This document shows, one piece after another, positions 10,761 through 19,988 of a DNA stretch of 64,000 nt. The notes below the pieces were generated by a model. That model saw only the letters and a program-made list of their open reading frames with translations, did no database searches and was not told the DNA's origin. Position 1 is the first letter of the stretch. The number at the start of each line of letters is the position of its first letter. Source of the DNA: Aquincola tertiaricarbonis (GTDB lineage: Bacteria > Pseudomonadota > Gammaproteobacteria > Burkholderiales > Burkholderiaceae_C); assembly GCF_000969605.1 (NCBI RefSeq), contig NZ_JZUE01000001.1, forward strand, positions 62,001-126,000. Reading direction: 5' to 3'. The position numbers and the translations under genes are program-made.

Positions 10761-11440
10761 GCAATCCATTAGGCACGTCGGGCATCACCGAGACCGACAT
10801 CGCCAACTACCTGGCCAACACGCCCGGCTTCTTCGAGCGCAACGCCGAGCTGCTGGCCAGCATCCAGCTCACCAGCCCGCACGGCCAGCGGGCCGTCTCG
10901 CTGCAGGAGCGGCAGATGGAAATGCTGCGCGACCGCATCAAGGGCCTGGAACACAAGATCGTCGAGATGATCCGCAACGGCCAGGACAACGTGGCCATTG
11001 CCGACCGCCTGCACCGCTGGACGCGCGCGCTGATGGACACCGCCGATCCGGCCGAGCTGCCCGCGGTGCTGGTGTCGCAGCTCAAGCACCAGTTCCTGAT
11101 TCCGCAGGCCGGCGTGCGCGTGTGGGGCGTGGACGAGCGCTATGCGGACCTCCCCTTCGCGCAGGGCGTGAGCGACGACGCCCGCAGCTTCGCCAACAGC
11201 CTGACGCTGCCCTACTGCGGCGTGAATTCCGGCTTCGAGCCGGTGCGCTGGCTGGACGACCCCAGCACGGTGATGTCGATCGCCCTGGTGCCGCTGCGCC
11301 GCGGCGATGTGGCCTTCGGCCTGGTGGTGCTGGGCTCGCCCGACCCCACGCGCTACAGCGCCGACATGGGCACCGAGTTCCTCATCCGCATCAGCGAACT
11401 GGCCGGCGGCGCGCTGGCGCGCCTGCTGCCCCAAGGATGA
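10757..11440 (+). CDS. DUF484 family protein
   Basis: A 227-residue DUF484 protein with the typical N-terminus ([33 protein letters not shown]), a coiled-coil stretch ([19 protein letters not shown]) and a C-terminal GAF-like fold. The biochemical function is unknown; the family nearly always sits between dapF and xerC. The GTG start was chosen because it overlaps the dapF stop and gives the conserved N-terminus. Its stop overlaps the xerC start. Confidence 0.93.
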   Translation: MSNPLGTSGITETDIANYLANTPGFFERNAELLASIQLTSPHGQRAVSLQERQMEMLRDRIKGLEHKIVEMIRNGQDNVAIADRLHRWTRALMDTADPAELPAVLVSQLKHQFLIPQAGVRVWGVDERYADLPFAQGVSDDARSFANSLTLPYCGVNSGFEPVRWLDDPSTVMSIALVPLRRGDVAFGLVVLGSPDPTRYSADMGTEFLIRISELAGGALARLLPQG

Positions 11441-12396
11441 CCCAGCCCGCGGCGCAGCCCCAGCCGCTGCCCGACGACCTGCGGGCCTGGCTGCAGCACC
11501 TGGAAGTGGAGCGGCGCCTGGCGCCGCGCACGCTGGTCCTCTACACCGAGGCGCTGCGCCGGCTGGTGCGCGCCGCGCAGGCCCATCCGATCGAGCTGCT
11601 GCAGGTGCAGAGCCACCATGTGCGCCGCTGGGCCGCGCAGCTGCACGGCCAGGGCCTGGCGCCACGCAGCATCGCCATCGTGCTGGCCGCCTGGCGCGGC
11701 CTGTACCGCTGGTGGGGCGACAACGGCCGCGTGACGCACAACCCGGTGGTAGGCGTGCGGGCGCCCAAGGCCGGCCGGCCGCTGCCCAAGGCCTTGTCGG
11801 TGGACCATGCGGTGGCGCTGGCCGACCACCAGCCCACCGACGCCGATCCCGCGCTGCGCGCGCGGGACCATTGCATCGTGGAGCTGCTGTACGGCTGCGG
11901 CCTGCGCGTGGGCGAGCTGGTGGCGCTGGACGTGCGCGGCAGCCCGCAGGCCGCCGGCTGGATCGACGCCGAGCCGGCCGACGAGGCCACTGCCCATGTG
12001 CTGGGCAAGGGCAGCAAGCGGCGCAGCGTGCCGGTGGGCGGCGCCGCGCGCACCGCGCTGGCGGCCTGGCTGGCGCTGCGCGGCACGCTGGCCAAGCCCG
12101 ACGAGCCGGCGCTGCTGGTGAGCCGCCGCGGCACCCGCATCACCGCCAGCCAGGTGCGCTCGCGGTTGAAGGCCATCGCGCTGCAGGCCGGACTGCCGGT
12201 GCATGTGCATCCGCACATGCTGCGGCACAGCTTCGCCTCGCACCTGCTGCAGTCCAGCGGCGACCTGCGCGCGGTGCAGGAGCTGCTGGGGCACGCCAGC
12301 ATCGCCACCACACAGGTTTACACGCGGCTCGATTTCCAGCATCTGGCCCAGGTCTACGATGCCGCCCATCCCCGGGCCCGCAAGCGAAGCGGCTGA
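11437..12396 (+). CDS. xerC: Tyrosine recombinase XerC
   Basis: XerC resolves chromosome dimers at dif together with XerD. The 319 residues show the N-terminal SAM-like core-binding domain (LRAWLQHLEVERRLAPRTL) and the catalytic set: Arg in CGLRVGELVAL, Lys in LGKGSKRRSVPVG, H-x-x-R in HPHMLRHSFASHLL, His in LLGHASIATTQ and Tyr in VYTRLDFQHL. The ATG overlaps the DUF484 stop. Position in the dapF cluster argues for the housekeeping XerC rather than a phage integrase. Confidence 0.96.
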   Translation: MTQPAAQPQPLPDDLRAWLQHLEVERRLAPRTLVLYTEALRRLVRAAQAHPIELLQVQSHHVRRWAAQLHGQGLAPRSIAIVLAAWRGLYRWWGDNGRVTHNPVVGVRAPKAGRPLPKALSVDHAVALADHQPTDADPALRARDHCIVELLYGCGLRVGELVALDVRGSPQAAGWIDAEPADEATAHVLGKGSKRRSVPVGGAARTALAAWLALRGTLAKPDEPALLVSRRGTRITASQVRSRLKAIALQAGLPVHVHPHMLRHSFASHLLQSSGDLRAVQELLGHASIATTQVYTRLDFQHLAQVYDAAHPRARKRSG

Positions 12397-12484
12397 TCCG
12401 CCCAGGGTGGCTCTTTTGGGCGATGCCAACGCACAGCCCCTGCGCCGACACTGCCGGCCTGAAGCAGTGCAGGACAAGCAAGAC

Positions 12485-12703
12485 GTGAACTCCAAGACCG
12501 ACCCCATCTCCTGTGCCGTTGCCGCGGTGGGTACCCTGGTGCTGGGCATTGCGCTCACCGGGCTGTACCGCGCGGTGGAGGCACCCCAGTCCGCCGCCGC
12601 GCCGGTGGCCGCGCCCACCGTCACGGTGAAGAACCAGCAGGCCGCCCCCGCCGCGACGGTGCCGGTAAGCCAGCAGGCCACGCCCGCCACGCCGCGCGGC
12701 TGA
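12485..12703 (+). CDS. Small single-pass membrane protein
   Basis: A 72-residue protein from a GTG start: a short polar N-terminus, one hydrophobic segment (CAVAAVGTLVLGIALTGLY), then an Ala/Pro/Val/Gln-rich low-complexity tail likely to lie in the periplasm. I do not recognise a family. It lies between xerC and rlmI on the same strand, 22 bases before rlmI, and may be co-transcribed. Codon use matches the neighbours, which supports it being real. Confidence 0.6.
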   Translation: MNSKTDPISCAVAAVGTLVLGIALTGLYRAVEAPQSAAAPVAAPTVTVKNQQAAPAATVPVSQQATPATPRG

Positions 12704-12725
12704 CGGCGGCGGCGACAATCGCCGC

Positions 12726-13925
12726 ATGAAAAAGATCAAGCTGCGCGAAGGCCGCGAGCGCTCGCTGCTGCGGCGCCATCCCTGGGTGTTTGCCGGCAGC
12801 GTCGTCAGCGGCAAGGCCGATGCGGGCGAGACGGTGCGCGTGGAGTCCGACGAAGGCAAGTTCCTCGCGTGGGCCGCCTACAGCCCCGAATCCACGATCC
12901 GCCTGCGGGCCTGGAGCTTCGACGAGCATGAGCGCATCGACCGCGCCTTCTTCGAGCGCCGCCTGCGCACCGCCATCGCGCTGCGCGACTGCCTGCCCAT
13001 CGCCAGCGACGGCCGCCGCCTGGTACACGGCGAGGCCGATGGCCTGCCTGGCCTGGTGGTCGACCAGTACGGCAACACGCTGAGCGCGCAGTTCCTGGCC
13101 ACCGGCGCCGAACGCTGGAAGCCGGTGATCGCCGAGCTGCTGCTGCAGATCACCGGCTGCAGCCGGCTCTACGAGCGCTCCGACGCCAGCGTGCGCGAGC
13201 TGGAAGGCCTGCCGCATGCCAGCGGCTGGCTGCGCCGCACGCCCGCCGGCGAGGCCGACGACAACAGCAGCCTGGTGATCCACGAGCACGACTGGCGGCT
13301 GCAGCTGGACGTGGCGCTGGGCCACAAGACCGGCTTCTACCTCGATCAGCGCGACAACCGCGCGCGCTTTGCCGAGCTGGTGGCGCACTTCGGCGCGCAG
13401 CGGGTACTCAACTGCTATTGCTACACCGGCGGCTTCACCGTCGCGGGCCTGAAAGGCGGCGCCACCCAGGTCACCAGCGTGGATTCGTCCGGCCCGGCGC
13501 TGGAGATGGCGCGCGCCAACGTGCGGCTCAACGGCCTGGACGACAGCCAGTGCGCCTTCGTCGATGCCGACGTCAACAAGTACCTGCGCGAGCAGAAGGC
13601 CGCCGGCCACCGCTTCGACGCCATCGTGCTCGACCCGCCGAAGTTCGCGCCGACGGCCGCCGCCGCCGACCGCGCTGCCCGCGCCTACAAGGACATCAAC
13701 CGGCTGGCGCTGGAGCTGCTGGAGCCGGGCGGCCTGCTGTTCACCTTCTCGTGCTCGGGCGGCATCAGCGCCGACCTGTTCCACAAGATCGTGGCCGGCG
13801 CCGGCATGGACGCGGGCGTCAACGGCATCCTGCTGGACCGCCTGTCGGGCGCGTGCGACCACCCGACCACCATCGAATTCCCCGAGGGCGAATACCTCAA
13901 GGGCCTGGTCATCGTCAAAAGCTGA
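12726..13925 (+). CDS. rlmI: 23S rRNA m5C1962 methyltransferase (RlmI family)
   Basis: The 399-residue class I methyltransferase has an N-terminal PUA domain (MKKIKLREGRERSLLRRHPWVFAGSV), the EEHD-like middle region and a Rossmann core with NCYCYTGGFTVAGLKGGA as the SAM motif. The catalytic segment is LDPPKFAP, and the second cysteine of m5C enzymes lies in TFSCSGGI. The protein ends with EGEYLKGLVIVKS, the standard C-terminus. Its stop overlaps the end of the convergent Lrp-type regulator by 11 bases. Confidence 0.92.
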   Translation: MKKIKLREGRERSLLRRHPWVFAGSVVSGKADAGETVRVESDEGKFLAWAAYSPESTIRLRAWSFDEHERIDRAFFERRLRTAIALRDCLPIASDGRRLVHGEADGLPGLVVDQYGNTLSAQFLATGAERWKPVIAELLLQITGCSRLYERSDASVRELEGLPHASGWLRRTPAGEADDNSSLVIHEHDWRLQLDVALGHKTGFYLDQRDNRARFAELVAHFGAQRVLNCYCYTGGFTVAGLKGGATQVTSVDSSGPALEMARANVRLNGLDDSQCAFVDADVNKYLREQKAAGHRFDAIVLDPPKFAPTAAAADRAARAYKDINRLALELLEPGGLLFTFSCSGGISADLFHKIVAGAGMDAGVNGILLDRLSGACDHPTTIEFPEGEYLKGLVIVKS

Positions 13926-14376
13926 TCGCGGTGGAGAACTTTGCGCGCTCCACGCTGAAGTAGCTCTTCACGTTGCGCACGTTGGCGTCCTGGGTGAAGA
14001 GGCGCTCCACCAGCTGGTTGTAGGCCGCCATGTCGGCCACCCCGACGATCAGCACGAAGTCGGGGCCCGCGGAGGTACGGTAGCACTGCTGAACGCCGTC
14101 GTCGGCCACCGCCCTTTGCTGGAAGGCCGCCAGGTGCTCCGCGCCCTGGCGGTCGAGCGTCACTTCCACCACCGCAGTGAGCTGCGGCCCCAGCCGCTCG
14201 GCCGACAGCAGCGCCACCCGGCGCTCGATGTAGCCCTCGTCCACCAAACGCTTGACGCGGCGCAGGCAGGTGGCGGGCGACACATGCGCTGCTGCGGCCA
14301 AGTCCTGGTTGGTACGTGAAGCGTCGGATTGAAGCAACGCGAGCAGGCGGCGATCAATGTCGTCGAGTGGGGGCAT
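13915..14376 (-). CDS. Lrp/AsnC family transcriptional regulator
   Basis: A 154-residue regulator with an N-terminal helix-turn-helix (LDDIDRRLLALLQSDASRTN, then AHVSPATCLRRVKRL) and a C-terminal RAM ligand-binding domain (GVADMAAYNQLVERLF). These proteins sense amino acids as dimers or octamers. The ATG at 14376 fits the conserved MPPLDDIDR start; an in-frame ATG 31 codons upstream would add non-conserved residues. It is divergent from glmS, with about 150 bases between them, and could regulate itself from there. Confidence 0.92.
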   Translation of the reverse strand: MPPLDDIDRRLLALLQSDASRTNQDLAAAAHVSPATCLRRVKRLVDEGYIERRVALLSAERLGPQLTAVVEVTLDRQGAEHLAAFQQRAVADDGVQQCYRTSAGPDFVLIVGVADMAAYNQLVERLFTQDANVRNVKSYFSVERAKFSTAISF

Positions 14377-14530
14377 GAGAGATTGTTTCGATTGAAAGCC
14401 CGTTTTGCACCAAATCACCATGCTGGCCGTGACGTAATTCTGGTCGTCACTCAAGCGCCAATTTCGCAAGAAAATTTCATGCTATGACGCCTAGCATTCC
14501 GCCCATCGTGATCCCAAGAGGGCTTGAACC

Positions 14531-16360
<1,830 letters not shown>

Positions 16361-16385
16361 GGGTCGCTAGGCGGCCAGATCGGGA

Positions 16386-16430
16386 AGGTTCTTGCTAACA
16401 GTAAGTTGACATTCTCAACAGCAACTTGAC
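16386..16430 (+). repeat. glmS-proximal transposon end with two TnsB-type sites
   Basis: Two related sites lie in a row: CTAACAGTAAGTTGAC (16395-16410) and CAACAGCAACTTGAC (16416-16430). Their reverse complements read GTCAACTTACTGTTAG and GTCAAGTTGCTGTTG. The other end has the equivalent pair (GTCAACTTGATGTTAG outer, GTCAAGTTATTGCGC inner). TnsB binding sites in this family are short repeats inside the ends, so these are the best candidates. Confidence 0.8.
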
Positions 16431-16588
16431 GTTGGAGGCGTAGGCCGCCAGATTAATTGCGACTCGCGCCGTAGTGTTGCGACTGGAGGGCGCTAGTTGT
16501 TGCGACTGATCTACAGGCCATCGACATGAGCCCCACTTGATTCCCTGCTGCGGGGTCCAGCGGCCAGTGACTTAGTATGCGCTCACTG
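16431..16588. other. Non-coding left-end DNA with three TTGCGACT repeats
   Basis: No gene is visible here. The octamer TTGCGACT occurs three times in the same direction, at 16457-16464, 16477-16484 and 16500-16507. The spacing is 20 and 23 bases, about two helical turns. This suggests further TnsB-binding repeats inside the transposon end, but the octamer differs from the outer sites, so the link is inference. Confidence 0.6.
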
Positions 16589-17377
16589 TCACCAAGAGAG
16601 CAATTGGCACTGTGCCCGGTGGAAAGCGAGGTACGGCTGATGCTGTGGTGCCACCCACCTCAGCTGCAGGCCGGCCGTCAGCCCCAGCTGCTCTCGGGCC
16701 ACTGGTGGTACCGAAGGGGCGATGAGCAGCGTGCCGTGGTCTGTAAAGCTGGCCAGGTAGCTGTCGAACAGCGCATCCAGATTGGCGCTGAGCAGAAAGC
16801 CGTTGAATACATCGAGCCGCTCTGCGTCATGGGTGCACAGCGCCCAAGCCTTGGCATGGCTGGCCCTCAGGGCTTGCGGCACGGCCAGGCCCGTGACCGC
16901 GCAGGCGCCCTGCCAGTAGTCCAGCATGGCTTGGCGGAAGGCTTGCTGCCCCACCCGCTGGCGCACCATGCGCTGCACCTCGGTGTTCTTGGCCGCAGCA
17001 GGCTCCAGGCTTGCCAACGCCGCCTCTACGTCCGCCACGAACCCCGCCATCGCCTGGTTGGGCAGCGCCTGGGCCAGCGCCGCGGCCCGTCTCAGCCAAC
17101 GGGCCAAAGCAGCTACGTCTGCTGCGCGGTACGCCGTGGCTTCCGAGACCGTTGCGTTGGAGCCCGAAGGAAAGCTGCGGGACAGCTCGGCGGGCAGGCT
17201 GGGCGGTGAGCTCAGCAGCCTTGCATCGAAGCCTTGCGCGATGGCTTGCACCGACACGGTGGTGGCATGCCGCGCAGACCCCAGAATTAGCCAGCCATCG
17301 GCCGAGGACGGCAACACGTTTTCAAAGCCGTTGTCATGGCCAGCCTTCTCGATCAGCGCGCGCTGCAGCAGGTTCAT
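16589..17377 (-). CDS. HNH endonuclease (HNH_2-type), last gene of the defence operon
   Basis: A 262-residue protein. The C-terminal half has an HNH_2 module: YWQGACAVTG, then RASHAKAW (His, about residue 172) and NGFLLSANLDALFD (Asn and Asp, about 195-200), followed by IAPSVP. The N-terminal part, rich in Ala and Arg, has no recognisable domain and may bind DNA or a partner. It starts 25 bases after the RNA ligase stop and is the seventh gene of the operon. It could be the DNA-cutting effector of the system or an independent restriction nuclease; context favours the first. Confidence 0.75.
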   Translation of the reverse strand: MNLLQRALIEKAGHDNGFENVLPSSADGWLILGSARHATTVSVQAIAQGFDARLLSSPPSLPAELSRSFPSGSNATVSEATAYRAADVAALARWLRRAAALAQALPNQAMAGFVADVEAALASLEPAAAKNTEVQRMVRQRVGQQAFRQAMLDYWQGACAVTGLAVPQALRASHAKAWALCTHDAERLDVFNGFLLSANLDALFDSYLASFTDHGTLLIAPSVPPVAREQLGLTAGLQLRWVAPQHQPYLAFHRAQCQLLSW

Positions 17378-17402
17378 CGTAGGTGGGCGCTACAGGGTGG
17401 AG

Positions 17403-18110
17403 TCAGTGCCCGCTGGGCGTCGCCAAGCGATTCCATTCCACCTGGCGCCCGCGCCAGTGCTCGCCGATGGCCTGGGTGAAGTCTGCCCGCACGAGCTTCG
17501 CTCGCTGTTCGCACCAGTCGGCCGACTCCTTGCGGACGACGACGCCCTCCAGCGGGCCGTCCCGGAACCGGCTGGGCCAGATGTCCAGGCCTTTGATGAG
17601 ATCGTTAATGTGGAAATGCCCCTGGGCCACTCTTGGCGTCGTCACCAGGCCCAGACGCTCAGCCATGGCGTTGCGGCGCGTACTGCTCCAGAACCGTCCG
17701 GCTCCAGAGTCGAAGACGTCGAACAGTAGCAGCCAGTCTGGCAGCCGGGTGTAGGCGAGCGAGTGCCGGGCGGCGCACCACTCGCCAAACAGGATGAGTG
17801 GGGAGTCGTGGTGATCCAGAAGAGCCTCCGCGATGCCCTCGCCGTGCGCGGCCAGCCAAGCAGACAGGCGGGTGAACTGGCCCACGTGGGGCTCTGACAA
17901 GTAGGTGCCGCGGTTCTGCACGCGCAATTCACCCTCAGGTCCCAGCGAGAAGCCCAGGTTCGCACCGTCGAGCTTCTCTTCGACCGTCAAGGTGTGGGCC
18001 GTCAGCGAAGCCGCCTCGGAGGATGACAGCACCTTGTCTGCCCGCGATTCGGCCGGCCCAAGCCAGGCCAGATGGGGCGTGTGTGGAAAGCGGAAGAAGT
18101 CTCCTGTCAT
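17403..18110 (-). CDS. ATP-dependent RNA ligase (Rnl2-like nucleotidyltransferase)
   Basis: The 235 residues contain the nucleotidyltransferase motifs of RNA ligases and capping enzymes in order: motif I VEEKLDGANLG (adenylated Lys, about residue 45), motif III LFGEWCAARHS, motif IIIa LLLFDVFD, motif IV EGVVVRKE (about 190) and motif V RAKLVRADF (about 203). Length fits a bare catalytic domain of the Rnl2 or DRB0094 type, with no large C-terminal domain. Such enzymes seal RNA nicks. It overlaps the PIN nuclease gene by four bases (ATGA), so cutting and sealing enzymes are probably made together. Confidence 0.9.
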   Translation of the reverse strand: MTGDFFRFPHTPHLAWLGPAESRADKVLSSSEAASLTAHTLTVEEKLDGANLGFSLGPEGELRVQNRGTYLSEPHVGQFTRLSAWLAAHGEGIAEALLDHHDSPLILFGEWCAARHSLAYTRLPDWLLLFDVFDSGAGRFWSSTRRNAMAERLGLVTTPRVAQGHFHINDLIKGLDIWPSRFRDGPLEGVVVRKESADWCEQRAKLVRADFTQAIGEHWRGRQVEWNRLATPSGH

Positions 18111-18643
18111 GTGGCCGAGAGCTTAGCCTCGTACCACTCGTCAGGAAGCAAGCGAACAAAACACAAGCCGATCGCACGCAGCTGCTGCTCCGCACAGTAC
18201 CAGTCGGACTCCGCCGCGTAGACGATCGGCGGAACGGCTCCGTGCAATGTCTGCGCTGCCAGCGCACAGGCCACCCACTTGCGGTCTGCTCGGTCAGAGA
18301 CCAGCGCCTCGTGCTCGGGCTCAAGCACGGCAATGTGCTCCCCGTTGGCCTCCAGGGAATCGATGGGCACAAAGTCAACCTGGTTCCGGTCCAGCTTGCT
18401 CTGCAGCACCAGCAAACCGTACTCCTGCGCCTGCCAGTTATGGGGCAGATTGCGTTCGTACTCGTCCCGAATGAGTCCCACGTCGTCCAACACCAGGTGG
18501 TTCTGTGACTTGTCAAACTCGACCAGCCACTCGAAGACCTGTTCACGCAAAGCCTGCTCGCGAGGCATGGCTCGTGCGGCAACGAGGGAGAGCGCATGCA
18601 CTGCGCTGGCTGCAAGCATGACGTTTGTGTCAACCAGCATCAT
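18107..18643 (-). CDS. PIN-like nuclease
   Basis: A 178-residue protein starting MMLVDTNVMLAAS, with the first PIN Asp at residue 5, Glu in LIRDEYERNL and a later acidic group in SDRADRKWVACALAA (about residue 117). This is a PIN fold, although the domain is longer than VapC and the last acidic strand (VYAAESDWYC) is degenerate. The start was set at 18643, because upstream codons overlap the ATPase gene and are not PIN-like. It overlaps the ATPase stop by 14 bases and the RNA ligase start by four. ATPase plus PIN-like nuclease suggests an ATP-gated nuclease effector. Confidence 0.75.
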   Translation of the reverse strand: MMLVDTNVMLAASAVHALSLVAARAMPREQALREQVFEWLVEFDKSQNHLVLDDVGLIRDEYERNLPHNWQAQEYGLLVLQSKLDRNQVDFVPIDSLEANGEHIAVLEPEHEALVSDRADRKWVACALAAQTLHGAVPPIVYAAESDWYCAEQQLRAIGLCFVRLLPDEWYEAKLSAT

Positions 18644-19988
18644 GGCCACCTCGTGCCCTGAGCTCCCTGGCGCGCTGGATGGCAAGGGCCGTCTGTTCTC
18701 GCGTCTCGCCTAGAGCATCGCCGAAGAATTTGTCAGGCCAGTTGGCCACGCGCCCCAGGGCGTCTAGCTCCAGCTCGCGCAGCTTGGCCGCTTGGCCGTC
18801 GCGCTCCACGAAGTAGAGCGCTGCTTGATCGGGCTGCACCTCTTGCCGGGCGATCAGCGTTTGCAGCCGGCGGAACAGGTGCTCGGAGTGTGTCTCCACG
18901 ATGAACTGCACCCCGCGTTCCGCGCTGACTTTGGCGAGTAGTTCGGCCAACTTCGCCTGAGCCAGCGGGTGGAGGTGACTCTCGGGCTCCTCGACGATGA
19001 CGATGTGGCCAGGCTTCGCGAACAGGGCTGCTACCACCACAGGGATCACCTGCGAGACGCCGACGCCCACGTCCTTGAGGTTGACCAGAGCGTCGCGGTG
19101 CTTGACGAGCAACTCGTAGCGGGCCGAGCTGCCCAGCGCGCGCACTTGAAGACCATCAGCAATCTCCAGCGTCTTCAACCACTGCTCGGTCTCACGGAAG
19201 ATGCGCCCTGTGTCGGTTGCCGCCCCGCGCCTTCTTTGCTGTGCGACGCCGCTGGCGAGCAGCACATCGACCGCCCGCCCGCCGTCGTCCCCGATGTGGG
19301 CGGGCATGCGGCCGCTCCACACGTAGTCGCGGCGGGCCAGCTGGCGCACGGGGCCTAGGTAGATGATTCGGCTCAGCTCGTCCAGCAGTGCCGGACCCAC
19401 GGGTCGGATCTCTTCGACCCGCACGCCGAGCTTCTTCGTCTTGCTCAGCTTGTTCAGCGTGGCCGCTGAGAAAACGAAAGAGCGTTCAGGGCGGAAATCG
19501 GCGCTCTGCCCTACTGGGCTGGCCTGGCTGCCGAGGGACAGTCGATAGATGCCGGCCTTGCGTCGCTGCACGGCAAATCCCTGCCCATCCTGGCCTAGTC
19601 GCAGTGCTTCAAGTTCGGCGCTGCCGGCTGGGCCGGCGCGGTAGCGGGCCGAGAACATCGTAGTGTCGGCCGTCTCGCTGCCGTGGGGCTGCCAGCGAAA
19701 CTCGATGCCCACCTGGTTGTCTCGTGTCGTCTCGGTGGCCTGCCCGTGGCGGCACAGCAGGTCGCGGAACTGTCCCATCGTTACCGTGTCGCCGGCGTCG
19801 GGGTTACCCAGGTTGAGGTCGAGCCCGGCGTCGTTGCCCTTCACGGTCTGCCGCATCAGCAGCAGGCTCTGGATCAGGCTCGACTTGCCTGACGAGTTAG
19901 TTCCCAGCAGCAGCGTCAAAGGTGCAAGCCGCATAGGGCCAGTGCTGCGCCAGATCTTGAAGTTCTCGAGCTTGAGGTGCTTGAGCAT
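18630..19988 (-). CDS. AAA family ATPase, OLD-like/DUF3696 type without TOPRIM domain
   Basis: This 452-residue ABC-type ATPase starts MLKHLKLENFKIWRSTGPMR. Walker A is LLLGTNSSGKSSLIQSLL (about residue 32), and the C-terminal signature/Walker B region reads VGVGVSQVIPVVVAA, then HIVIVEEPESHLHPLAQ (about 333) and FIVETHSEHLFRRLQ (D-loop/H-loop). The short C-terminal extension fits the DUF3696-type relatives of OLD; no nuclease domain is present. In Septu, Gabija and PARIS, similar ATPases sense infection and switch on a separate nuclease, here most likely the PIN protein that follows. The start overlaps the methyltransferase stop (ATGA). Confidence 0.88.
   Translation of the reverse strand: MLKHLKLENFKIWRSTGPMRLAPLTLLLGTNSSGKSSLIQSLLLMRQTVKGNDAGLDLNLGNPDAGDTVTMGQFRDLLCRHGQATETTRDNQVGIEFRWQPHGSETADTTMFSARYRAGPAGSAELEALRLGQDGQGFAVQRRKAGIYRLSLGSQASPVGQSADFRPERSFVFSAATLNKLSKTKKLGVRVEEIRPVGPALLDELSRIIYLGPVRQLARRDYVWSGRMPAHIGDDGGRAVDVLLASGVAQQRRRGAATDTGRIFRETEQWLKTLEIADGLQVRALGSSARYELLVKHRDALVNLKDVGVGVSQVIPVVVAALFAKPGHIVIVEEPESHLHPLAQAKLAELLAKVSAERGVQFIVETHSEHLFRRLQTLIARQEVQPDQAALYFVERDGQAAKLRELELDALGRVANWPDKFFGDALGETREQTALAIQRARELRARGGHDAG

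Noticed and set aside
11437-12396. XerC as an integrase of a mobile element
   Set aside because: It lies in the conserved dapF-DUF484-xerC cluster and has the housekeeping length and motifs.
16384-16388. GAAGG as the 5-bp target duplication
   Set aside because: GAAGG occurs at both ends (16384-16388 and 62288-62292), but using it makes the two ends unequal in length by eight bases and does not restore the neighbouring gene. GGGA with the longer inverted repeat fits better.
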